Shown in pieces: positions 7,006 through 12,577 of a DNA stretch of 13,140 nucleotides (position 1 is the first letter of the stretch; every line of letters begins with the position of its first letter). The notes beneath the pieces are model-generated. The model had not been told where the DNA came from and searched no databases. It worked only from the letters and a program-made list of their open reading frames with translations. A program made the translations under genes and the position numbers. The stretch lies in NCBI GenBank assembly GCA_023246885.1, contig JAHFHN010000006.1, forward strand, positions 1 through 13,140. Reading direction: 5' to 3'. The stretch comes from Microcaldota archaeon. GTDB lineage: Archaea > Micrarchaeota > Micrarchaeia > Norongarragalinales > UBA8480.

Positions 7006-7298
7006 AGGTTTTTTCAGTTGTCGTCGGCGAAGTACAAGGAGTTGGGTTTCGCGCATATGTTGCTAGATTAGCGCAAGAACTCAACTTAGCTGGCTTAGCA
7101 AAAAATGAGTATGGTGGATCTGTGCAAATTTTTCTTGATGGCAGTGAGAAAAACATTGACAAATTTTTTGAAATAATTAAAGCGACAAAGCAGGGGCGTT
7201 TTGGAATCCGTGTTGAGCAAGTAAAAGTTTTTCGAGAAGACGAAAAAGGCTTTCAACCACCTTGGCGCAAGTATATTGGTTTCGAAATTGATCACTAA
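7002..7298 (+). CDS. acyP: Acylphosphatase
   Basis: This small 98-residue enzyme hydrolyses acyl phosphates such as acetyl-phosphate, carbamoyl-phosphate or 1,3-bisphosphoglycerate. The signature GEVQGVGFRAYV is at 9-20, with R17 binding the phosphate. N35 in LAKNEYGGSV is the catalytic Asn; the 18-residue spacing between them is the same as in the well-studied enzymes. The GTG start (7002-7004) overlaps the TGA of the upstream gene (GTGA, 7002-7005), so translation is probably coupled. A weak AGGAG lies at 6984-6988, 13 nt away. The tail after about 85, with QPPWRKYIGFEIDH, is the usual final strand. Pairing with a phosphohistidine-domain protein suggests a shared phosphate-ester pathway, but the link is inference. 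Confidence 0.93.
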   Translation: MKVFSVVVGEVQGVGFRAYVARLAQELNLAGLAKNEYGGSVQIFLDGSEKNIDKFFEIIKATKQGRFGIRVEQVKVFREDEKGFQPPWRKYIGFEIDH

Positions 7299-7301
7299 AT
7301 C

Positions 7302-7343
7302 ATTTGCTAATGTGGTTTACTATTTATTTTACTAGCGATGGCG
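7302..7343 (-). repeat. Direct repeat copy A: decayed copy of the phosphatase gene's 3' end
   Basis: This 42-bp stretch aligns with 7826-7866 with six substitutions, all transitions, and one single-base gap. Read on the minus strand in the frame of the phosphatase gene, it gives PSLVK-stop-IVNH against PSLVKQIVNR. Three of the five codon changes before the gap are silent third-position changes, so it derives from coding sequence. With copy B it brackets the nucleotidyltransferase gene. Confidence 0.75.
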
Positions 7344-7349
7344 CCAATA

Positions 7350-7359
7350 ATTATATATA
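7350..7359 (+). promoter_or_regulatory. Core promoter of the nucleotidyltransferase gene (leaderless)
   Basis: ATTATATATA, centred at about 7355, is 27 nt before the ATG at 7382 and only 18 nt before the alternative ATG at 7373. Transcription should start near 7381. That favours the second ATG as the true start and a leaderless mRNA. Confidence 0.6.
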
Positions 7360-7381
7360 GCTGCCCGGCACGATGTTTTGT

Positions 7382-7819
7382 ATGAGAAAAAAAACTGTTG
7401 TAGCAGTAAGCGGCGGGTTTGACCCAGTGCACATCGGACACGTGCGAATGTTCAACGAAGCAAAGAAATTGGGCGATAAGCTAGTTGTTATCTTAAATAA
7501 TGACAATTGGCTCCGCTTAAAGAAAGGATTCTCGTTCATGTCAGAAGCGGAACGCAAAGAAATCATCGAATCATTTAGGGCTGTAGATGAAGTTCTAGTG
7601 ACCTTTCACGAGCAAGGAACCACTGATTTGTCTGTTTGCCGCGAACTTGAATTCTTGAAACCGGACATATTTGCTAACGGCGGCGACAGGAAAGCGGACA
7701 ACATCCCAGAGTACGAACTATGCAACCGCCTAGGTATCCAAATGGTGTTCAATATCGGCGCAGGCGGCAAAGTACAGAGTTCAAGCGAGCTAGTGAAAAA
7801 AGCCACTAAGGTCGTGTGA
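7382..7819 (+). CDS. Adenylyl-/cytidylyltransferase family protein (HIGH nucleotidyltransferase)
   Basis: It transfers a nucleotidyl group from ATP or CTP to a phosphorylated acceptor. The 145 residues cover the whole single-domain fold. GGFDPVHIGH (11-20) holds the HxGH nucleotide-binding signature, NGGDRKADN lies near 97-105, and GKVQSSSELVKK near the end matches the C-terminal motif of the HldE/RfaE-C and FAD-synthase-like branch. An ATG nine bases earlier (7373) would add MFC; I prefer 7382 because of the TATA spacing. By hand count this gene is about 45% GC, against roughly 38% in a sample of the neighbouring prs gene, and direct repeats flank it, so it may have been inserted. Its end is only 3 bp from the convergent phosphatase gene. 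The acceptor (glycerol phosphate, heptose phosphate, FMN or other) cannot be told from sequence alone. Confidence 0.88.
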   Translation: MRKKTVVAVSGGFDPVHIGHVRMFNEAKKLGDKLVVILNNDNWLRLKKGFSFMSEAERKEIIESFRAVDEVLVTFHEQGTTDLSVCRELEFLKPDIFANGGDRKADNIPEYELCNRLGIQMVFNIGAGGKVQSSSELVKKATKVV

Positions 7820-7822
7820 ATA

Positions 7823-8662
7823 CTAATTTCTGATGCGATTTACTATTTGTTTTACTAGTGATGGTGTGCTTGCTGCGATTATTGAGTATAGTGCATCGAA
7901 GTCAAATTTTACTTTGTCAATTGGCTTGCCTTTCAAGTCAGTTATTGCGCCGCCGGATTCTTTTACCAACAAATAGCCTGCGCCTAGTTCATGTGCCTTT
8001 TGCCAAGCTGAACTTACATATGCGTCAAACATTCCGCTACTGACTCCAGCTAGGTGAAACGCTGCTGCGCCAAAATCTTTAACCCATGCATCGTGATGAA
8101 TGCGCTTCAATTTAACCACATTTTTTTGCGCACCATGGTGATTAACTGCAATTAATGTTAGCCTATTAATTTTTTTGTTTTTCATTTTCGTAATTTTATT
8201 GCCATTAAAATAAGTTCCATTGCCGCGTATTGCAATCCAAGTGTTTCCGGAATTATGTTCAATCACTCCAGCTACAATTGCGTCTTTGAAACACGGTGAA
8301 GTGGAATCAAAAATAGCAACTACTGTACAAAATGGTAAGCTCCCATGCCCGCGGCGATAATTCTCAGTGCCATCTAAATCATCAATAGCAACTGTATATT
8401 GTGGATTATTTGTTAAAACCAATTTGCCAGTTTCTTCACTGTAAAGAATTGCTGGCAATTTACTATTTTTGAAAAATTTACAAAGTGCAGCTGAAATTAA
8501 CTTATCTGCGCGTGTAGATGTATTCAAATCTCCCTTTGCAGACACCTTAGTTATGCCTTTTTTTCCTGCTAACTCAAGCGTTTTAGCAGATAATTCAAGT
8601 GCATTTACACAAAGTGCGCGTAATTCTTTTGTGCTAAATAGCATCTGCGTTTTTTGTCCCAT
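7823..8662 (-). CDS. Inositol monophosphatase / fructose-1,6-bisphosphatase family protein
   Basis: This is a 279-residue Mg-dependent, Li-sensitive-type phosphatase fold; family members dephosphorylate inositol phosphate, fructose 1,6-bisphosphate or related sugar phosphates. The metal-site motifs are present: GDLNTSTRAD (44-53), SEETG (75-79) and IDDLDGTENY (93-102), with D94 and D97 as ligands. The C-terminal motif usually reads WDxAAG; here it is HELGAG (224-229), so the late metal ligand Asp is replaced by Glu (E225), followed by the normal LLVKESGGAITD. A TATA-like element 26 nt upstream of the ATG suggests a leaderless mRNA. The gene is divergent from prs. Its last 14 codons are duplicated at 7302-7343. 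The substrate is unproven; a role in gluconeogenesis or in inositol-lipid synthesis are both reasonable for an archaeon. Confidence 0.9.
   Translation of the reverse strand: MGQKTQMLFSTKELRALCVNALELSAKTLELAGKKGITKVSAKGDLNTSTRADKLISAALCKFFKNSKLPAILYSEETGKLVLTNNPQYTVAIDDLDGTENYRRGHGSLPFCTVVAIFDSTSPCFKDAIVAGVIEHNSGNTWIAIRGNGTYFNGNKITKMKNKKINRLTLIAVNHHGAQKNVVKLKRIHHDAWVKDFGAAAFHLAGVSSGMFDAYVSSAWQKAHELGAGYLLVKESGGAITDLKGKPIDKVKFDFDALYSIIAASTPSLVKQIVNRIRN
7826..7866 (-). repeat. Direct repeat copy B: intact 3' end of the phosphatase gene
   Basis: This is the partner of 7302-7343, about 523 bp away in the same orientation. It encodes the last residues of the phosphatase (PSLVKQIVNRIRN). The interval between the copies is almost exactly the nucleotidyltransferase gene and its promoter. 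Confidence 0.75.
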
Positions 8663-8666
8663 GTTA

Positions 8667-8692
8667 TTTTTATACTTGTGCGACTTTTATGA
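8667..8692. promoter_or_regulatory. Overlapping divergent core promoters of prs and the phosphatase gene
   Basis: The gap between the two ATGs is 34 bp (8663-8696). On the plus strand TTTTTATAC (8667-8675) is centred 26 nt before the prs ATG at 8697. On the minus strand TCATAAAAG (8692-8684) is centred 26 nt before the phosphatase ATG at 8662. Each TATA box therefore lies close to the start site of the opposite gene. Both mRNAs would be leaderless, and the two polymerases could not assemble at the same time. Confidence 0.6.
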
Positions 8693-8696
8693 GTAT

Positions 8697-9584
8697 ATGC
8701 TAGTTATAGCTTGTTCAAATGGAAAGGAAATTGGCAAAAAACTAGCCAAGCATCTTGGCGTAAAGTATTCTGAGTTGTGGAAAGAAGTTTTTCCAGATGG
8801 AGAATTACATTTGTGTTTCAATGCTGACGTAAAAGGAAAACAAGTTGTGTTTGTGCAGGGGTTCTCTCCTTCTCCAAATGAGAGTTTAGTTGAATTATTG
8901 TTTGCTATCCGCACTGCAAAAGAATTAGGCGCCAAAAAAGTAACTGTTGTTGCACCTTATTTTGGCTACATGCGGCAAGATAGGCGATTCCATTCTGGCG
9001 AAGTTAAAAGTAATACGATTGTATCTCGCTTAATAGAATTTGCAGGTGCGGATTCGTTTTACACTGTAGCTGGTCATCTACATCGTGTAAATTCAATGAC
9101 TGAATTGTTCAAAATTCCAGCGAAAAACTTTTCTATTCACGAAGAAATGGCGAATTGGGTAAAGAAAAAGTTCGGCACCAAAGCAATTGTGATTGGACCA
9201 GATATTGAGTCGTGGCGGGTTGGTAAACACGTTGCGCAACTAGTTGGCTGCAAGTACGATACGTTTCTTAAAAAAAGAGTTTCAGGCAGCAAAATAAAAC
9301 ACACCGCAGTTGCAACAATAGACTGCAAAGGGCGCGATGTTGTAATTATAGATGACATAGTTTCAACTGGTGGCACTATTATTGGAGCTGCCGAACATTT
9401 GAAAAAAATGGGGGCAAAAAGCGTTTCTGCTTTGTGCGTGCATTTAATGAGCGACGCAGCTGGAGATAAATTACGGCGCAATGGAATACGGTTTGTGGCT
9501 GCATCGAACACAGTACAAACAAAATACTCGGTTCTCGATGCTTCATCCGCTATTGCAAGTGCAATGCTTTCTGGCCCTCAATAA
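8697..9584 (+). CDS. prs: Ribose-phosphate pyrophosphokinase (PRPP synthase)
   Basis: It makes 5-phosphoribosyl 1-pyrophosphate from ribose 5-phosphate and ATP, for nucleotide, His and Trp synthesis. The 295 residues match the short archaeal form. Visible sites are the ATP-binding RQDRRFHSGE (R93-Q94-D95-R96), the catalytic flexible loop with KKR at 192-194, and the PRPP-binding loop VVIIDDIVSTGGT with D219, D220, T224, G225 and G226. An FPDGE motif follows the N-terminal SNG. The frame stays open upstream to 8469, but those codons are antisense to the phosphatase gene. The ATG at 8697 gives the normal family N-terminus (MLVIACSNG) and sits 26 nt from a TATA box, so it is the start of a leaderless message. 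No domain is missing. Confidence 0.95.
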   Translation: MLVIACSNGKEIGKKLAKHLGVKYSELWKEVFPDGELHLCFNADVKGKQVVFVQGFSPSPNESLVELLFAIRTAKELGAKKVTVVAPYFGYMRQDRRFHSGEVKSNTIVSRLIEFAGADSFYTVAGHLHRVNSMTELFKIPAKNFSIHEEMANWVKKKFGTKAIVIGPDIESWRVGKHVAQLVGCKYDTFLKKRVSGSKIKHTAVATIDCKGRDVVIIDDIVSTGGTIIGAAEHLKKMGAKSVSALCVHLMSDAAGDKLRRNGIRFVAASNTVQTKYSVLDASSAIASAMLSGPQ

Positions 9585-9659
9585 ATCCAAGGGATTAAAT
9601 ATCTGGCGGTCTTTTACATTGTAAGTATTAAAAAAGGTACAAAAAAGTTTAAGCTAACC

Positions 9660-9701
9660 TTTAAATACGTATTTGTAACTATTTAGTAGTAACAAGGGGT
9701 G
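9660..9701 (+). promoter_or_regulatory. Promoter and ribosome binding site of the DsbA-like gene
   Basis: TTTAAATAC (9660-9668) predicts a start near 9690. AAGGGGTG (9694-9701) lies 7 nt before a TTG codon at 9709. This leadered arrangement differs from the leaderless neighbours and decides for TTG as the start. The 124 bp between prs and this gene hold no other gene that I can see. Confidence 0.6.
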
Positions 9702-9708
9702 TGTTGTT

Positions 9709-10521
9709 TTGGATAATCAAAATTCTGGTAATATATTTAAGGCGTATTCGCTCGAAATCACAATTCTAGTTGCCGCACTTTTAGTCTCAAGTACGATGTT
9801 TGTCACTTTTGGCAGCTTATCGAGCACTAATGCTGCTATTTTATCGCGTTTATCTGGAGGCCCAGCAACCGGAGCAGTTGTTGCTGGCGCAAACCAAGTA
9901 GGCACACTTGACGCTCAAGCACAAGGCGCAGGACAACTACAAAATATTCAAGTTGATATTGGTGACTCTCCAGCAACTGGCAGTGCAAATGCACCAGTTA
10001 CGATTGTCCAATTTGAAGATCCATCTTGTCCATTTTGTGCAGCTGCACATGGAGAAAACCAAAATATTATTAGTTACTTCAAACAACGCGATCCAACATG
10101 GCAAGCTCCAATGCCTCAAGTAATAGCTGACTACGTTGCAAGCGGAAAAGTTAAACTTGTTTACAAATACTTCCCTGGCCATGGAAAAGGCGAAGATGCA
10201 ATGAAGATATTGTGGTGTTCAAATGAACAAGGCAAATTCTGGGATTTGCTTGACGATATGTACGCAAATCAAGATTTAATGGAAGCAGACAATCTAGCTG
10301 GCTTAAAAGCAGTTGCTACGAGCAAGGGCGTTGACTCAGCTGCACTTGAAACTTGCTTAGCAAGCGGTAAGTACAACAGTCGTTTCCAAAGTGAAACAGC
10401 TCAAGGCAGCGCAGCAAGAATAGGCGGAACGCCTGGATTCATTGTAAATGGCAGATTAATTGAAGGCGCAGTTTCATACCCTCAGATGAAACAAGCAATC
10501 GAAGCTGCATTAGCTGGCTAA
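9709..10521 (+). CDS. Membrane-anchored DsbA-like thiol:disulfide oxidoreductase
   Basis: This is a 270-residue protein with a cytoplasmic N-terminus of about 15 residues, one membrane segment at 16-37 (EITILVAALLVSSTMFVTFG), a flexible Gly/Ala/Gln linker to about 90, and then an external thioredoxin-fold domain. The redox motif is CPFC (C107-C110), preceded by VTIVQFEDPS. The cis-proline loop is GGTPGF with P242. The helical insert between includes YKYFPGHGKGEDAM. These are features of the archaeal and bacterial DsbA/DSBA-like branch that forms or isomerises disulfides in exported proteins. The start is TTG at 9709, supported by a well-placed GGGGTG. No signal-peptidase site is obvious, so it is probably anchored. 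No membrane electron acceptor such as DsbB or VKOR is encoded here. Confidence 0.9.
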   Translation: MDNQNSGNIFKAYSLEITILVAALLVSSTMFVTFGSLSSTNAAILSRLSGGPATGAVVAGANQVGTLDAQAQGAGQLQNIQVDIGDSPATGSANAPVTIVQFEDPSCPFCAAAHGENQNIISYFKQRDPTWQAPMPQVIADYVASGKVKLVYKYFPGHGKGEDAMKILWCSNEQGKFWDLLDDMYANQDLMEADNLAGLKAVATSKGVDSAALETCLASGKYNSRFQSETAQGSAARIGGTPGFIVNGRLIEGAVSYPQMKQAIEAALAG

Positions 10522-10533
10522 AAACCATTGATC

Positions 10534-10570
10534 ATTCTTTTTCATTTTTTTGTTTTATTTTTTTATCATT
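10534..10570 (+). terminator. T-rich terminator after the DsbA-like gene
   Basis: Several runs of 4-7 T start about 13 nt after the stop codon. This is the typical archaeal oligo-T terminator pattern. Confidence 0.55.
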
Positions 10571-10577
10571 TTCCAGT

Positions 10578-10602
10578 ACCCTTTCGAAAGGGTTTTTAAA
10601 CC
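10578..10602 (+). other. 16-bp perfect palindrome with overlapping second inverted repeat
   Basis: ACCCTTTCGAAAGGGT (10578-10593) is a perfect palindrome followed by TTTTT. Its right arm overlaps GGTTT-TT-AAACC (10591-10602). As RNA the first could form a hairpin with a U-tail, resembling an intrinsic terminator. As DNA it could be a dimeric regulator site near the promoter of the ribosomal-protein operon. Confidence 0.5.
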
Positions 10603-10762
10603 TGTTTTACTCTTAAATAGTAAGCTTGGGAAGTCACGAAATATACGGTGTCGAAATTTTTTAGCAATTTTGCCTGTGCTTCTTTTTGTGGTGGAGAACC
10701 AAGTTTTAAAAAATTGAGTTTTAGATTTTTAAATTGCAGTAATTGAGTTGTTAATTGATAAT
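10603..10762 (+). promoter_or_regulatory. Leader and promoter region of the rpl30e operon
   Basis: A TATA-like TTTTTAAAT (10726-10734) is about 33 nt before the ATG at 10763, giving a start near 10756. A second candidate, CTTAAATAG (10612-10620), would give a leader of about 120 nt. I see no tRNA, open frame or recognised RNA in this stretch. Confidence 0.4.
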
Positions 10763-11068
10763 ATGGATTTAAACACGGCTATTAGAATGGCAGTTGACAC
10801 TGGCAAAACTATCCTTGGCAGTGATAGCGCTAAGAAGCTTGCAATGTTAGGCGAAGTAAAGGCAATCGTAGTTGCTCGCAATTGTCAGCCAAGCGTTAAA
10901 CAAGATATAGTTCACTATGCTGCACTTTCGAGTGTTCCAATTCTTACATTTGCAGGTTCAAGCTCCGAGTTAGGGGTTATATGCGGAAAACCTTTTCCAG
11001 TAAGCGCATTGTCAGTTATTGATGCTGGCAATTCGGATATATTAAAATTAGCAGAGGAAAATCGTTAA
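10763..11068 (+). CDS. rpl30e: Ribosomal protein eL30 (L30e)
   Basis: This 101-residue large-subunit protein belongs to the L7Ae/L30e RNA-binding family. Recognisable segments are AIVVARNCQPSVKQDI (binding-loop region), HYAALSSVPI and GSSSELGVICGKPFPVSAL, the last almost the family consensus. The in-frame TTG at 10748 would add five residues, but the ATG at 10763 gives the usual N-terminus MDLNTAIRMAVDTGK and fits the TATA box better. It is the first gene of the restored core cluster rpl30e-nusA-rps12-rps7-EF-2. In most archaea it directly follows rpoA''; here it is 6.7 kb from rpoA. The stop is 2 nt before the next ATG, so the two are co-translated. Confidence 0.95.
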   Translation: MDLNTAIRMAVDTGKTILGSDSAKKLAMLGEVKAIVVARNCQPSVKQDIVHYAALSSVPILTFAGSSSELGVICGKPFPVSALSVIDAGNSDILKLAEENR

Positions 11069-11070
11069 AA

Positions 11071-11484
11071 ATGTCGAACACGTTGGACAGCGCATTACTT
11101 GAAACAATGGCGATATTCGAACAACGTACGCATGCAAAAGTTAATGATGTTGTTCAAGACGAGAACAATTTATTGTTCATTGTTGCAGAAGGGGAAATTG
11201 GCAAAGCAATTGGCAAAGGCGGTTCAACTTTAATGCGGCTCCGTGAGGCTTTTAAGCCTAGAAACGTAGAAGTAATTGAAGATGCGTCTGACGCAAAGAC
11301 GATGATCGAAAAAACACTGCGCGGTGCAGAAATTAAAAATATTTCACAAGAAGAAACCAAAATTGCCATTAGTGTTTCGCCTGAAACGCGAGGCATAGCA
11401 ATTGGCAAAGGCGGTTCAAACATAAAAAAATTAAAAATGGCAATTAAGAGGAAATTCGGAATAGACGACACTAGAATTCTATAG
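11071..11484 (+). CDS. nusA: NusA-like transcription factor with two KH domains
   Basis: This is a 137-residue archaeal NusA homologue. It lacks the S1 and N-terminal polymerase-binding domains of bacterial NusA and consists of two KH RNA-binding domains. The GxxG loops are GKGG at 48-51 (context GKAIGKGGSTLMRL) and GKGG at 112-115 (context GIAIGKGGSNIKKL). Archaeal family members are about this length. It lies between rpl30e and rps12, the conserved archaeal position, and starts 2 nt after the L30e stop. The two loop-coding segments share an identical 23-nt stretch (11205-11227 and 11397-11419). The function is probably RNA binding linked to transcription elongation or ribosomal RNA synthesis, known in outline only. 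Confidence 0.93.
   Translation: MSNTLDSALLETMAIFEQRTHAKVNDVVQDENNLLFIVAEGEIGKAIGKGGSTLMRLREAFKPRNVEVIEDASDAKTMIEKTLRGAEIKNISQEETKIAISVSPETRGIAIGKGGSNIKKLKMAIKRKFGIDDTRIL
11205..11419 (+). repeat. Identical 23-nt direct repeat within nusA-like gene
   Basis: The DNA encoding A-I-G-K-G-G-S in KH1 (11205-11227) and in KH2 (11397-11419) is the same at all 23 positions, 192 bp apart. Silent sites match too, although the two domains differ strongly elsewhere. Confidence 0.85.
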
Positions 11485-11500
11485 AAGAGGTAATGATTTA

Positions 11501-11929
11501 ATGGCACGTGGAATGTATGCAGGCAGGTTATTGAAAAGAAAGCGCCAGCAGCACCGTTGGCTAAAGAAGCCATGGAAGCGTAAGGCTCTTGGTTTAAAGG
11601 CCAAATACGATCCACTTGAAGGCGCACCAATGGCTAAAGGTATTGTCATTAAGAAAAAAGGAATGGAACAAAAGCAGCCTCACTCTGGAATCATTAAATG
11701 TGTAGTTGTCCAACTTCTCAAGAATGGTAAAAAAGTTGCAGCGCACTGCCCGCGCGACAAGGCAGTTGAAAAAATCGATGAGCACGATGAAGTTACAATT
11801 GCTGGACTTGGCGGTTCACAACGTGGACAAATGGGGTCAATTCCGGGAGTTCGTTACAAAGTAATTGCAGTAAATGGAGTATCCTTAGAAGAACTTCGAC
11901 TTGGCAAGAAAGAGAAACCAAAGAGATAA
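11501..11929 (+). CDS. rps12: Ribosomal protein uS12
   Basis: This 142-residue small-subunit protein lies at the decoding centre. The N-terminal extension is rich in Arg and Lys, followed by LEGAPMAKGIV, IKCVVVQLLKNGK, IDEHDEVTIAGLGG, then IPGVRYKVIAVNGVSLEEL and a basic tail, all standard for archaeal uS12. Two universal loops differ: KQPNSA is KQPHSG (H61, G63), and GDIPGVRY is GSIPGVRY (S113). Both loops contact the mRNA-tRNA decoding site. The start is set by GAGGT at 11487-11491, 9 nt upstream, and fits the family N-terminus. It lies 16 nt after the nusA stop and is in the conserved order before rps7. The protein is otherwise full length, so it is very likely functional. Confidence 0.96.
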   Translation: MARGMYAGRLLKRKRQQHRWLKKPWKRKALGLKAKYDPLEGAPMAKGIVIKKKGMEQKQPHSGIIKCVVVQLLKNGKKVAAHCPRDKAVEKIDEHDEVTIAGLGGSQRGQMGSIPGVRYKVIAVNGVSLEELRLGKKEKPKR

Positions 11930-11949
11930 GCGAGATGATTTAAAGGTTT

Positions 11950-12558
11950 ATGACAGAAATAAAGTTGTTTGGAATATATTCGTACGATGGAATAACAATA
12001 AACGACCCTAGCATAAACCAGGTCCTTAGCTTAAAGCCAGTTTTAATCCCACACTCGTATGCCCGTCATGCAAATAAACAGTTTGCTAAGCAAGGGGTAA
12101 ACGTTGTTGAGCGTTTAGTGAACAAGCTAATGCGTGGTGGAACTGGTGAAAAAACCGGTGGAAAAATCATCCGCACTCATGGAAAACTACAAGGCAAAAA
12201 ATCTAAAGCAATTAAAATTGTAAAAGATGCATTTGCAGTTGTTAAAAAACAATCTCATCAAAATCCAATTCAATTACTTGTAAAGGCAATTGAATTCAGT
12301 GCTCCAAAAGAAGAAGTCACTCGTGTACGAATGGGTGGAATTGCTTATCAAGTTGCAGTTGACTCTGCTCCACAACGCAGGTTAGACACTGCGCTTCGCA
12401 ATATTTGCCTAGCTGCTATTATTCAAGCATTTGACAAAAAAGCCAGCGTAGCAGATGCACTTGCAAATGAAATCCTACTCGCTTCAAAGAACTCCCAAGA
12501 CTCCTTCGCAGTAAAGAGAAAGAACGAAACTGAAAGAATGGCCAAATCTGCCAGGTAG
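11950..12558 (+). CDS. rps7: Ribosomal protein uS7
   Basis: This 202-residue small-subunit head protein binds 16S rRNA and nucleates head assembly next to the E site. Typical archaeal segments are the N-terminal IKLFGIYSYDGI, ERLVNKLMRGGTGEKTGGK, NPIQLLVKAIEFSAPKEEVTRVRMGGI and QRRLDTALRNICLAAI, ending with a C-terminal NETERMAKSAR. The length is normal for the archaeal form. The start ATG is 20 nt after the rps12 stop. AAGG (11943-11946) is close to the ATG (3 nt) and a looser GAGATGAT is further upstream, so the ribosome site is weak. It is part of the str cluster with rps12 and EF-2. Confidence 0.96.
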   Translation: MTEIKLFGIYSYDGITINDPSINQVLSLKPVLIPHSYARHANKQFAKQGVNVVERLVNKLMRGGTGEKTGGKIIRTHGKLQGKKSKAIKIVKDAFAVVKKQSHQNPIQLLVKAIEFSAPKEEVTRVRMGGIAYQVAVDSAPQRRLDTALRNICLAAIIQAFDKKASVADALANEILLASKNSQDSFAVKRKNETERMAKSAR

Positions 12559-12577
12559 TTCGTTTGAAGAATTTCAG

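Noticed and set aside
7373..7381. Earlier ATG for the nucleotidyltransferase (adds MFC)
   Set aside because: It is only 18 nt from the centre of the TATA box, so it would lie upstream of the expected transcription start; 7382 fits better. Not fully excluded.
8469..8696. Upstream extension of the prs frame (76 extra residues)
   Set aside because: It overlaps the 5' coding part of the phosphatase gene on the other strand; the family N-terminus and the TATA spacing both place the start at 8697.
10748..10762. TTG start for L30e adding five residues
   Set aside because: The ATG at 10763 gives the normal N-terminus and no ribosome site favours the TTG.
11154..11630. 158-aa minus-strand frame across nusA and rps12
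   Set aside because: It is antisense to two clear conserved genes and has no recognisable motif.
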